Shown here: positions 15,772 to 23,324 of the stretch, in pieces
Position numbering within the stretch: position 1 is the first letter of the stretch
How the letters are laid out: each line of letters opens with the position of its first letter
NCBI GenBank assembly: GCA_017527905.1
Contig: JAFXPK010000031.1
Span: 17,710 to 81,709 of the forward strand
DNA length: 64,000 bases
Origin: Paludibacteraceae bacterium
GTDB taxonomy: Bacteria; Bacteroidota; Bacteroidia; Bacteroidales; Paludibacteraceae
Reading direction: 5' to 3'
Notes under the pieces: generated by a model
Databases searched by the model: none
Seen by the model: the letters and a program-made list of their open reading frames with translations, nothing else
Told to the model about the DNA's origin: nothing
Position numbers and translations under genes: made by a program

Positions 15772-15920
15772 AAACCGCAAACCTCGGAGGCTTGCGGTTT
15801 CACTATCTTGTTTGAATATGTCACATACGCTAGTTGCAGACCCTCCGTTTGAATCAGAATCTGCGCCACCAACGTTTGCTATAGTTCCTAAACACATTCA
15901 TTAAAATCATTCCTTTTTCT
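15772..15920 (-). promoter_or_regulatory. Tryptophan attenuator leader of trpB2
   Basis: Read on the minus strand from the predicted start near 15920. (1) A 15-codon leader peptide at 15901-15854 holds two adjacent UGG codons. (2) GCAGA (15864-15860), directly after the Trp codons, can pair with TCTGC about 20 nt on (15840-15836) as a pause hairpin. (3) CGGAGG (15847-15842), inside that hairpin, can instead pair with CCTCCG (15790-15785). (4) The latter is part of the terminator stem AAACCGCAA / TTGCGGTTT (15800-15792 with 15780-15772), followed by TTTTTCTTTT. A ribosome stalled at UGG UGG would free CGGAGG, form the antiterminator and allow read-through. I believe this corresponds to the published Bacteroid-trp RNA type, from memory. 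Confidence 0.85.
15854..15901 (-). CDS. Trp leader peptide (trpL-like)
   Basis: ATG at 15901 to TGA at 15856-15854 encodes MNVFRNYSKRWWRRF. The tandem Trp codons at residues 11-12 sense charged Trp-tRNA, as in E. coli trpL (also WW). It is too short for ordinary gene finding. An A/G-rich tract (AAGAAAAAGGA) lies about 8 bases upstream and may help ribosome binding. Confidence 0.82.
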   Translation of the reverse strand: MNVFRNYSKRWWRRF

Positions 15921-15926
15921 TATTCA

Positions 15927-15957
15927 CAAAGGAATATAATTTTTCCTTACGCACAAA
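15927..15957 (-). promoter_or_regulatory. Promoter of the trpB2 leader
   Basis: Minus strand: TTTG at 15957-15954, 19 bp, then TTCCTTTG at 15934-15927 (one mismatch to TAnnTTTG). Transcription would begin near 15920, about 20 nt before the leader peptide ATG. Confidence 0.6.
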
Positions 15958-16106
15958 ATAATTTCGAAAAAAAACACAAGTTTTGCCACAACGACTTCAA
16001 AAAACAACACCTCCTCCCCTCTTGCACATCTCCGTTTTTTTTGCGAATATTGCGTAAGATAATGACAAGAGAGGGATTCACCCGCAACATATTAAAGATA
16101 AGCGAA

Positions 16107-16661
16107 ATGAAGATTACGTTTAATTCACCCATCATACTGACATTCGCCTTTATATCGGCCATCGCCCTCGTATTGGGCGTACTCACCAACGATTGGACCA
16201 CTAAGGTATTCTTCTCCACCTACGACTCGTCCCTGCTCAACCCCCTGACCTACGTGAGGTGCTTCACCCATGTGCTGGGCCACGCCTCCTTCTCCCACTA
16301 CATCAACAACATGCTCTTCTTCCTGCTCTTGGGACCTATACTGGAAGAGAAATACGGCAGCGAGCGTATCATGATCGTCATCGGGGCAACCGCCCTCGTC
16401 ACGGCCATCATCAACAGCATATTCACATCCTGTGCCTTATTGGGCGCTTCGGGCGTCGTGTTCGCCTTCATCATCCTGGCCTCCATGACCTCCTTTAGGG
16501 AAAAGGAGATACCGCTGACCTTCATCCTGATCATCTTCCTATACCTCGGCAGGGAGGTCTTCAACGGAATATTCTCTTCGGACAATATCTCACAATCCGC
16601 CCACCTCATCGGAGGGGCGTGCGGCGCCATCGCCGGATTCGCCTTCGCACCGAAGAAATGA
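16107..16661 (+). CDS. Rhomboid-family intramembrane serine protease
   Basis: About 184 residues from the ATG at 16107, where the hydrophobic N-terminus MKITFNSPIILTF begins; in-frame ATGs at 16041 and 16062 would add polar residues not usual in the family. Six membrane helices are predicted. Rhomboid hallmarks: HASFSHYINNM in helix 2, the catalytic serine in GASGVVFAF (Ser115 from this start) and the catalytic histidine in SAHLIGGACGAIAGF (His166). It cleaves membrane-protein segments within the bilayer; the substrate is unknown. No operon partner is seen. Confidence 0.88.
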   Translation: MKITFNSPIILTFAFISAIALVLGVLTNDWTTKVFFSTYDSSLLNPLTYVRCFTHVLGHASFSHYINNMLFFLLLGPILEEKYGSERIMIVIGATALVTAIINSIFTSCALLGASGVVFAFIILASMTSFREKEIPLTFILIIFLYLGREVFNGIFSSDNISQSAHLIGGACGAIAGFAFAPKK

Positions 16662-16795
16662 GCATCTGAGCGGATTCCAGCATCTGCCTGATTGATTATT
16701 ATGCACCAAAAATCCAATCATTTGAGGAGATTATCATAATCATTTCCCCATGGAAAGCATACCTTGCGCCCTGAAAAACATAAATTCTACATCCA

Positions 16796-18853
16796 ATGAA
16801 CAGCACTCATTCTCGACTCAGAGGATGGAGCACAGCGGCGTTGATGCTTCTCCTCACTTCCTACAACGCGTTGGCTGACAACCCGATTGTCCGCTACACC
16901 TACACACCCGACCCCGCACCGGTGGTCTTCGGTGACACTTGCTACGTCTACACTGGCCACGACGAGGATGGGGCGGAATACTTCGAGATGAACGAATGGC
17001 AATGCTTTTGGACGACCGACATGGTCAACTGGACCCCTAGGGGCATCATCATGCGCTACACCGACTTCAAGTGGAGCACAGGCGAGGCGTGGGCTTCCCA
17101 ATGCATCAGGAGAAACGGTAAGTACTACTTCTACGTCACCGCCGTGAACAATGCGCGGTGCATCGGCGTGGGCGTCGCGGACAACCCCGGCGGACCCTTC
17201 AAGGACCCTCTCGGCAAACCGCTCTGCGGACCGATCAACTGGGAACACATCGACCCGACCGTCTTCATCGACGAGGATGGCCAGGCGTACCTCTACTTCG
17301 GTAACCCGAGCGCCTACTACGTGAAACTGAACGAGGACATGATCTCCTACTCGGGCTCCATCCAGAAGACTAATATGAGCTCCGGCTTCGGACCGAACGG
17401 CTCCATCTACACGGAGGGACCTTGGTTCTACCGCCGCAACGGACTCTACTACCTCCTCTACGCGGCATCCGGCATACCAGAGGATATCGCCTACTCCACC
17501 AGCGACGGCCCGACAGGCCCTTGGACCTACCGCGGAAAGATCATGTCGAACGGCGAAAGCAACCTCGCCTTCACGAACCACTGTGGTGTGGTGGACTTCA
17601 AGGGCCACTCCTACTTCTTCTACCACAACCAATCCATCAGCCACAACGGATTCGACCGATCCACCTGCGTCGAGGAGTTCACCTACAACGCAGACGGTAC
17701 CTTCCCTACCATCCACGTCTCAAGCCAGGGCCCGAAGCCTATCGCCTACCTCAACCCCTACAAGCGGGTGGAGGGTGAAACCATGGCCTACGAGGAGGGC
17801 TTGAAGATTCAGGAGAACAGCGTATGCTCCAACAAGATATGCCTCGGCTATATCTCCAAAAACAGCTTCACCAAAGTGGCCAACGTCAACTTCGGAACGA
17901 GCGGCGCCACTTCCGTGACCGTCAACGCCAGCAGTAACAGCAGCAGCGGCGGAAAGGTGGAGTTCCACCTCGGCAGCAAAAACGGCGACCTCATCGCCTC
18001 CGTGGAGATCTCTTCAACGGGCGGATGGGACACGTTCAAGGACTTCGAGGCGGAGGTGACAGGCGCCACGGGCGTGCATGACCTCTACATCGTCTTCAAG
18101 GCAGATTCGGACTACCCTTGCAACGTGGACTACTGGCAATTCTTCGGCGACGGCTCTGAAGAGGAACTGGAGGAGATCGCGGAGGAGAAACAAACTCCTT
18201 TCCATGGAACACCAGCTTCCATCCCTGGCAAGATCGAGGCGGAGGACTATGACCTCGGCGGCGAAGGAAAGGCTTACCACGACGAAAGCTCGGAGAATGA
18301 AGGCGGCGCCTACAGAAATGATAAAGTGGATATCGAGGAGACCTCCGCTTCCAACTATGTCGTGGGCTATAACATCAAGGGAGAATGGCTCGAATATACG
18401 GTCGACGTGAAGGAGAGCGCCGAATATGAGTGGACCGCCCGCGTCTCCTCCACCTTCGAGGAGTCCGGTTTCCGCCTCTACCTCGACGACAAGGATATCA
18501 CAGGCCGCATCACCGTGCCGCAAGGCGAGGAGTGGTCCGACTATACCCTCATCAAGGGCAAGACGAAGGAACTCTCGGCTGGCGAACATGTCCTGAAACT
18601 AGCGGTGGAGAGCTCCTACTTCAACATCGACTACATCGAGTTCAAGGGCGGAGATGCGACGGGCATTGAAACCATCAGCCTGACGCCGAACCTCCAACCA
18701 GGCGATTACATGATCTACAACGCCACGGGCGAATTCATCGGAAGCATCCGATTGCCGGAGGAACAATCCTTCCTCGAAAGCAACGGACCTGACCATGGCA
18801 TGTATATCCTGGTATCCAAAGAGACGGGTACCCATTACAAGATCACTAAGTAA
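16796..18853 (+). CDS. Secreted GH43 glycosidase with two CBM6-type modules
   Basis: 685 residues. A signal peptide ends near LADNP. The GH43 five-bladed propeller spans about residues 29-320 with the three catalytic acids in place: base Asp39 (YTPDPAP), pKa-setting Asp153 (HIDPTVF) and acid Glu207 (YTEGPW). Two carbohydrate-binding modules of CBM6/35 type follow (about 326-460 and 478-625; the second starts at PGKIEAEDYDLGG), then a short C-terminal tail ending DHGMYILVSKETGTHYKITK that resembles a T9SS sorting tail. Likely substrates are arabinoxylan or xylo-oligosaccharide side chains; the exact activity cannot be assigned. It is a single-gene unit ending in a strong terminator. Confidence 0.88.
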   Translation: MNSTHSRLRGWSTAALMLLLTSYNALADNPIVRYTYTPDPAPVVFGDTCYVYTGHDEDGAEYFEMNEWQCFWTTDMVNWTPRGIIMRYTDFKWSTGEAWASQCIRRNGKYYFYVTAVNNARCIGVGVADNPGGPFKDPLGKPLCGPINWEHIDPTVFIDEDGQAYLYFGNPSAYYVKLNEDMISYSGSIQKTNMSSGFGPNGSIYTEGPWFYRRNGLYYLLYAASGIPEDIAYSTSDGPTGPWTYRGKIMSNGESNLAFTNHCGVVDFKGHSYFFYHNQSISHNGFDRSTCVEEFTYNADGTFPTIHVSSQGPKPIAYLNPYKRVEGETMAYEEGLKIQENSVCSNKICLGYISKNSFTKVANVNFGTSGATSVTVNASSNSSSGGKVEFHLGSKNGDLIASVEISSTGGWDTFKDFEAEVTGATGVHDLYIVFKADSDYPCNVDYWQFFGDGSEEELEEIAEEKQTPFHGTPASIPGKIEAEDYDLGGEGKAYHDESSENEGGAYRNDKVDIEETSASNYVVGYNIKGEWLEYTVDVKESAEYEWTARVSSTFEESGFRLYLDDKDITGRITVPQGEEWSDYTLIKGKTKELSAGEHVLKLAVESSYFNIDYIEFKGGDATGIETISLTPNLQPGDYMIYNATGEFIGSIRLPEEQSFLESNGPDHGMYILVSKETGTHYKITK

Positions 18854-18875
18854 ACATAAAATAAGATGATGATGA

Positions 18876-18914
18876 GAGCGGGTTGGGTTCTGGAAAGATC
18901 CAACCCGCTCGTTT
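18876..18914 (+). terminator. Terminator of the GH43 gene
   Basis: GAGCGGGTTGG (18876-18886) pairs perfectly with CCAACCCGCTC (18900-18910), followed by GTTTT. It lies 22 bases after the stop. Confidence 0.85.
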
Positions 18915-18962
18915 TCCCATAACCAATAGCAGAAAACGATAAAAACTACCACCTAATAGCAA

Positions 18963-18991
18963 GCGGGGCCGCCACATCGTGACAGCCCCGC
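18963..18991 (-). terminator. Probable terminator of argC
   Basis: GCGGGGC (18963-18969) pairs with GCCCCGC (18985-18991) with an inner CAC/GTG. It lies about 23 bases past the argC stop on the minus strand. The T-tract is poor. Confidence 0.5.
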
Positions 18992-19014
18992 GTTCTTTTA
19001 TATGTTCCGTACGA

Positions 19015-19977
19015 TTAGAAACCGCTCGGCTTCAGCTTCAATCCGCAAGTCTCCTCCAGCCCGAACATCAGGTTGAAGTTCTGGACAGCCTGACCGGAAG
19101 CGCCCTTCAGCAAGTTATCGATCATGGAGATGATCAACAACTTATTGCCATGCTTCTCGACGTGGACGATACCCTTGTTCGTGTTCACCACCTGCTTCAA
19201 GTCTGGGTTAGCGTCCATCACGAAGGTAAAGGCCGCATCCTTGTAGAAATCCTTGTAGAGCTTCTGGATCTCCTCGATCTCCAAGTCGCACTCCGTATAG
19301 GAAGAGACGAAGATGCCCCTCGCGAAATCACCGCGCACAGGCAAGAAATTGATATCGTGGTTGAAGCTAGGCTGCAACTGACGCATGGTGCGGTTGATCT
19401 CCAGCAAGTGTTGGTGCGTGAAAGCTTTGTAGATGGAGATGTTGTTGTTTCTCCAACTGAAGTGGGACGTTGCGCTCGGCTTCACACCCGCACCCGTGGA
19501 ACCCGTGATACCAGTGGTGTGCACCTCGCCCTTCAGCAATCCCTTAGCCGCCAGCGGAAGAAGACCGATCTGGATAGCCGTGGCGAAACAACCAGGGTTC
19601 GCCAGCTTAGTGGCCTTCTTGATGCGCTCACGGTTCACCTCCGGCAAGCCATAGACGAAGCCGTCGCTCTCGTCGCGGTAATCCTGCGAGAGGTCGATGA
19701 TCTTCACGTTGGAAGGCACCACATGCGACTCCAGGAACTTCCTGCTATCCCCATGACCCGAGCAGATGAACAAGGCGTCCACCTTATCCAAAGGGAGCTC
19801 GTCGGTGAAGGTCATCTCCGTCTCACCGAAAAGACCCTCATGGACGTCATAGAGTTTATTACCCGCATTACTGCTACTGTTAACGAAGACCACCTCCACC
19901 TGAGGATGGTTCAAAACGATGCGAAGCAACTCGCCTGCCGTATAGCCGGCACCGCCTATAATTCCTATTTTTACCAT
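19015..19977 (-). CDS. argC: N-acetyl-gamma-glutamyl-phosphate reductase
   Basis: ArgC reduces N-acetylglutamyl phosphate to the semialdehyde with NADPH, the third step of arginine (or ornithine) synthesis in the cytosol. The 320-residue frame starts at ATG 19977 (an in-frame TTG two codons upstream is less likely). It shows the Rossmann motif GIIGGAGYTAGELLR, the ANPGCFAT active-site motif with catalytic Cys130, the ITGSTGAGVKPS loop and the C-terminal NLLKGASGQAVQN signature. No other arg gene is nearby, so the pathway is scattered or the rest of the cluster lies elsewhere. A hairpin follows the stop codon. Confidence 0.94.
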   Translation of the reverse strand: MVKIGIIGGAGYTAGELLRIVLNHPQVEVVFVNSSSNAGNKLYDVHEGLFGETEMTFTDELPLDKVDALFICSGHGDSRKFLESHVVPSNVKIIDLSQDYRDESDGFVYGLPEVNRERIKKATKLANPGCFATAIQIGLLPLAAKGLLKGEVHTTGITGSTGAGVKPSATSHFSWRNNNISIYKAFTHQHLLEINRTMRQLQPSFNHDINFLPVRGDFARGIFVSSYTECDLEIEEIQKLYKDFYKDAAFTFVMDANPDLKQVVNTNKGIVHVEKHGNKLLIISMIDNLLKGASGQAVQNFNLMFGLEETCGLKLKPSGF

Positions 19978-20077
19978 AATCAATCACAAAAAACGCTGCG
20001 CGAAGTTAGGGATATTTTTTAAGTTATCAGACCAATGGCTTTATTGTTTAACTAAAATAGTGGATTTTAGTGCTGCT

Positions 20078-20866
20078 CTACCATGGTTTGTGAGCGCTCA
20101 AGAAAGAATCTCTTTGCGCACTCGGGAAAGTTTGCGGTCCAATGGCACCTCCTTCATACTCAAAGACGACAGTCTCGCTGTAGGGTATATACGCCGGATC
20201 TTCCATATAATACTCTTTCTTCTCTTCGCCCATAGGCTCGTCATACAGGATGTATGAATACAATCCCATGGCTACCCTGCGAAAACATATTACACATGAG
20301 GCTCTGTCTTTTCTGGTAATAATTCCGATACAACCCAACTCATCAAGACGGTCCTGTATCTCTTCCAACTCATCGGTGGTAAGTCCCACCAACGCCATAA
20401 TAGAATCCTTCTTACCCTCAGCATCCTTGTCCCAACGCTCCGACCATGAAACATTCTTGGAGGAAACATGGAAAATAGAGATATCACCATGCTTAAACTC
20501 CAACTGAATGGTAGCCGAATCATCCAATGCCTGATTCGTATATTGAACCAACTCCTTCATTTTCACCGCGTTCTTCTCATAATGCTCCGCCATTATATCC
20601 GGATCACAAACATTATTTGGAGCCTCAAACACATTGTAAACAACCACAAGGAGTATATCAATGACTCCCCATACGAAATAGACCTTCCAGCTGGTATTTG
20701 CAAAAGAAAAAGATTTTATAAAGAGAACGATTGAGGCACCAATAACAGGAAGAACTATAAGAAAGAAGAATAAGCAGATCAAATCTGCCATGAATTTATC
20801 ATAGAAATGTAACAAAATAATGATTGTCGTCGCCAGCAACGGAATAAACTTCAAAACCTGCTTCAT
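20078..20866 (-). CDS. Membrane protein of unknown function
   Basis: 262 residues with three hydrophobic segments in the first 95 residues (FIPLLATTIIILLHF, LICLFFFLIVLPVIG, VYFVWGVIDILLVVVY), then a soluble domain of about 165 residues rich in Glu, Asp and Lys with a WSERWDKDAEGKKDS stretch. I do not recognise a family. The gene is noticeably AT-richer than its neighbours, as is the next 200 bp, which could mean recent transfer. It is divergent from the ATPase gene; the repeat array at 20961-21104 lies between them. Confidence 0.6.
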   Translation of the reverse strand: MKQVLKFIPLLATTIIILLHFYDKFMADLICLFFFLIVLPVIGASIVLFIKSFSFANTSWKVYFVWGVIDILLVVVYNVFEAPNNVCDPDIMAEHYEKNAVKMKELVQYTNQALDDSATIQLEFKHGDISIFHVSSKNVSWSERWDKDAEGKKDSIMALVGLTTDELEEIQDRLDELGCIGIITRKDRASCVICFRRVAMGLYSYILYDEPMGEEKKEYYMEDPAYIPYSETVVFEYEGGAIGPQTFPSAQRDSFLSAHKPW

Positions 20867-20960
20867 GCCTAAAAAATAATTAGTTCACAACCCAAAAGTA
20901 AAAAGAATATCTCAATATGAAAATATCTTATCCCCTCTGCGGTTATCTGTAAAAACAATT

Positions 20961-21104
20961 AAAAGTTTTCGGTTATAATAGAAAATTATGTCTGTTTCGA
21001 TAAAAGTTTCTGTTATAATAGAAACTTTATTGTTTTTGTGGAAAAGTTTCGGTTATGATAGAAACTTTTGTATATTTGCGGAAAAGTTTCGGTTATGATA
21101 GAAC
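20961..21104. repeat. Four palindromic repeats with a 40-bp period
   Basis: Copies begin at 20961, 21002, 21042 and 21082. Each is AAAAGTTTC, about 10 bp, GAAACTTT, an inverted repeat with a conserved GGTTATRATA centre; the first and last have imperfect 3' arms. The spacers each resemble a -7 box (GTCTGTTTCG, TTGTTTTTGTGG, TATATTTGCGG), only the last being perfect. The array thus looks like a promoter-plus-operator unit repeated in tandem, decaying upstream. The final copy runs into the start codon of the ATPase gene. Confidence 0.8.
21047..21078 (+). promoter_or_regulatory. Promoter inside the palindromic array
   Basis: TTTC at 21047-21050 (one mismatch to TTTG), 20 bp, then a perfect TATATTTG at 21071-21078. 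Transcription would begin near 21085, about 10 nt before the ATG at 21095. The core promoter overlaps repeat copy 3, so a protein binding the palindrome would compete with RNA polymerase. Confidence 0.55.
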
Positions 21105-22390
21105 AAATGGGAAATATTAGGGGCTACAACCCGTGGGGAGGAAACGATATTGCTCTAGGCTATAGACGTGACTTCTATATGACAAAGATTACCCCTTACA
21201 TCGGCAATTCTTTGGTGAAGGTGCTTACGGGACAGCGAAGAACAGGCAAAAGCTACATCCTTCGTCAAATAGCCATGGAGCTTATACACAAAGGGATAGC
21301 ACCTGAAAACATATTGTTTATCAACGCCGAGTTCTCCGCCTTCAACTTCTTGCAGACGCACGAAGATCTTGAGAAACTCATTCAGGAGTACCGCAAGGAA
21401 TTGTCCCCACGAGGCAAATTCTTCCTTTTCATCGACGAAGTGCAAAACATAACCGGTTGGGAAAGGAGCGTCAACTCGCTATCCCAGGACTTCACCACCC
21501 CCTGCGAAGTATTCATCAGCGGATCCAACTCGACCATGCTCTCGGGAGAACTGGCGACGCACCTGTCGGGGCGATATGTTCAGTTCGAAATACTCCCTTT
21601 CTCCTATAGGGAGTGGTGCGATGTCCACCATAAGGAGCAAGGCTTAGATAGTTACGAGGAATATCTTCATGATGGAGGACTACCCGAGCTGATACACCTC
21701 AACGACGACGAAGTGAGACGTCATTACATGTCCAGTCTCAAAGACACCATCCTGCTTCGCGACATTATCTCACGGTACTCCATCAGAGACCCCAAACTGT
21801 TGGAAGACCTTTTCGTCTACACCGTGAACAATGCGACAAAGCTCACAACGCCCAACAATATCGTGAAGTTCTACAAAGGGAAGGGGAAGAAGGTGAACTA
21901 CGAAACCGTAGCGTCGTACCTCGCCTATATGACAGAGACCTACATTATCCATAAAACCGAGCGATACAACATCCAAGGCAAGGAAACCATTGCGGGGAAC
22001 TGCAAATACTACATCAACGACCTCTCTTTCTACAATTATCTCTACAGAGGCTTTTCTTTCGGGGCAGGCTATGAACTGGAGAATTTAGTCTATTTGGAGC
22101 TACGCAGAGCCGGTTACGAAGTCTATGTGGGGACCATACAGGGCACCCACACAGATGAGCAAAGCGAGGTCGATTTTGTGGCCATAAACGGAGACAAAAA
22201 AATCTACGTGCAGGCTTCATACGAGACAAGCGATTCCAAAACGCTGGAGCGGGAATACTCCTCTTTGGAGCTCATCCAAGACCACTACCCCAAATTCGTC
22301 GTAACCCTAGATAAGTTCCAACGTCCCAACAGAAACGGTATTGTGCATGTACTGGCACCGGAGTTCCACAAGGTGTTGGAGAGGATTTGA
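21095..22390 (+). CDS. AAA-type ATPase with DUF4143-like C-terminal domain
   Basis: About 431 residues from the ATG at 21095; the ATG at 21107 is an alternative and the TTG at 21068 lies inside the promoter. It belongs to the prokaryotic ATPase family of COG1373 type. It has Walker A TGQRRTGKS, Walker B FFLFIDEVQN, a sensor motif FISGSNSTML with LSGRY, and a C-terminal nuclease-like/DUF4143 region with SEVDFVAINGDKKIYVQ, which matches the D-x-K pattern of PD-(D/E)xK folds (inference). Such genes are multi-copy in Bacteroidales and of unknown role. Repeat arrays bracket it on both sides. Confidence 0.82.
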   Translation: MIEQMGNIRGYNPWGGNDIALGYRRDFYMTKITPYIGNSLVKVLTGQRRTGKSYILRQIAMELIHKGIAPENILFINAEFSAFNFLQTHEDLEKLIQEYRKELSPRGKFFLFIDEVQNITGWERSVNSLSQDFTTPCEVFISGSNSTMLSGELATHLSGRYVQFEILPFSYREWCDVHHKEQGLDSYEEYLHDGGLPELIHLNDDEVRRHYMSSLKDTILLRDIISRYSIRDPKLLEDLFVYTVNNATKLTTPNNIVKFYKGKGKKVNYETVASYLAYMTETYIIHKTERYNIQGKETIAGNCKYYINDLSFYNYLYRGFSFGAGYELENLVYLELRRAGYEVYVGTIQGTHTDEQSEVDFVAINGDKKIYVQASYETSDSKTLEREYSSLELIQDHYPKFVVTLDKFQRPNRNGIVHVLAPEFHKVLERI

Positions 22391-22476
22391 CGGTCAGGAA
22401 AATGTGACAGATTCCGCACTTCATGGTTAGGAAAATGTGACAGGTTTAGCAATTCATGGTTAGGAAAATGTGAAAG
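22391..22476. repeat. Three direct repeats with a 33-bp period
   Basis: The core GGTYAGGAAAATGTGA starts at 22392, 22425 and 22458, exactly 33 bp apart, beginning right after the ATPase stop codon. Copies 2 and 3 share a longer TTCATGGTTAGGAAAATGTGA. A 33-bp period is about three helical turns (or 11 codons). No matching spacers or further copies are present, so this is not a CRISPR array. Confidence 0.75.
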
Positions 22477-22540
22477 CGTATTATTTATGTGATTGATATA
22501 TAACGTATTAGCATAAAAATTACCCGCAGCGATTATTACC

Positions 22541-22572
22541 AAAAAAGCCGACAACGCAAAACATTGTCGGCT
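22541..22572 (-). terminator. Terminator of rprY
   Basis: Minus strand: AGCCGACAA (22572-22564) pairs with TTGTCGGCT (22554-22546), followed by TTTTT. It lies about 25 bases after the rprY stop. Confidence 0.85.
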
Positions 22573-22596
22573 CCCATCATCATTAACTTAAAACAT

Positions 22597-23304
22597 TTAT
22601 TCACCCTTTGGCTCCTCCGGGATCACGATCTTGTAGCCTTTGCCATGCACATTGATGATCTCCACTTGAGGATCTGCCTTCAACAATTTACGTAACTTAG
22701 TGATATAGACATCCATGCTCCGCGCGTTGAAATAGTTATCGTCCACCCAAATGGTCTTCAGGGCACGGTTGCGCTCGAGGATGTCGTTCTTGTGCTCGCA
22801 GAGCAAGGCGAGCAGTTCGGACTCCTTGGTGGTCAGTTTCGTGGACTCGCCATCGATGGTGAGGAGTTGCTTCTGGGAGTCGAACGTGAACTTGCCCAAC
22901 TTCTGGATAGGATCCGCCGCACCCTTCTTGCCGTTCACGCGACGGAGGATCGCCTCGATACGAAGCAACAGCTCCTCCATGCTGAAAGGCTTGGTGATAT
23001 AGTCGTCGGCGCCGATACGGAAGCCCTCGACGATATCCTCCTTGAGCGTCTTGGCCGTCAGGAAGAGGATAGGCACCTTCTCGTTCACCTGCCTGATCTC
23101 CTGCGCCAACGTGAAGCCATCCTTCTTAGGCATCATCACGTCTAGGACACACACGTCATACTTACCCGCGAAGAATGCGTTGCCACCCTCTTCGCCATCC
23201 AGCTTCAGGTCCACATCGTAGCCCTTAGCGTGCAAATACTCCCTCAGCAACATGCCAAGGTTCTCGTCGTCTTCGCACAACAGAATTTTTATCTTCTCGT
23301 CCAT
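22597..23304 (-). CDS. rprY: OmpR-family response regulator RprY
   Basis: A 235-residue DNA-binding regulator with a receiver domain (acidic pocket EDD at residues 11-13, phospho-acceptor Asp55 in VLDVMMP, Lys in ITKPF) and a winged-helix trans_reg_C domain (LTTKESELLALLCEHKND; SMDVYITKLRKLL; VHGKGYKI). Sequence and pairing match the RprX/RprY system known from Bacteroides fragilis. It lies 20 bp downstream of its sensor kinase and ends with a clear terminator, so the two form a two-gene operon. Confidence 0.9.
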   Translation of the reverse strand: MDEKIKILLCEDDENLGMLLREYLHAKGYDVDLKLDGEEGGNAFFAGKYDVCVLDVMMPKKDGFTLAQEIRQVNEKVPILFLTAKTLKEDIVEGFRIGADDYITKPFSMEELLLRIEAILRRVNGKKGAADPIQKLGKFTFDSQKQLLTIDGESTKLTTKESELLALLCEHKNDILERNRALKTIWVDDNYFNARSMDVYITKLRKLLKADPQVEIINVHGKGYKIVIPEEPKGE

Positions 23305-23324
23305 ATCTTATCTCGTCTTTTAAA

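Noticed and set aside
18979..20022. 347-codon open frame on the plus strand opposite argC
   Set aside because: Antisense shadow of a highly conserved enzyme; low-complexity Leu/Val/Arg-rich product.
22391..22476. CRISPR array
   Set aside because: Only three copies of about 16-21 bp, spacers too short, no cas genes in the window.
22285..22554. Minus-strand frame encoding an 11-residue repeat (NLSHFPNHE-type)
   Set aside because: The repetition comes from the 33-bp DNA repeats; it overlaps the ATPase 3' end and the frame has only three repeat units, so it is kept as a DNA repeat.
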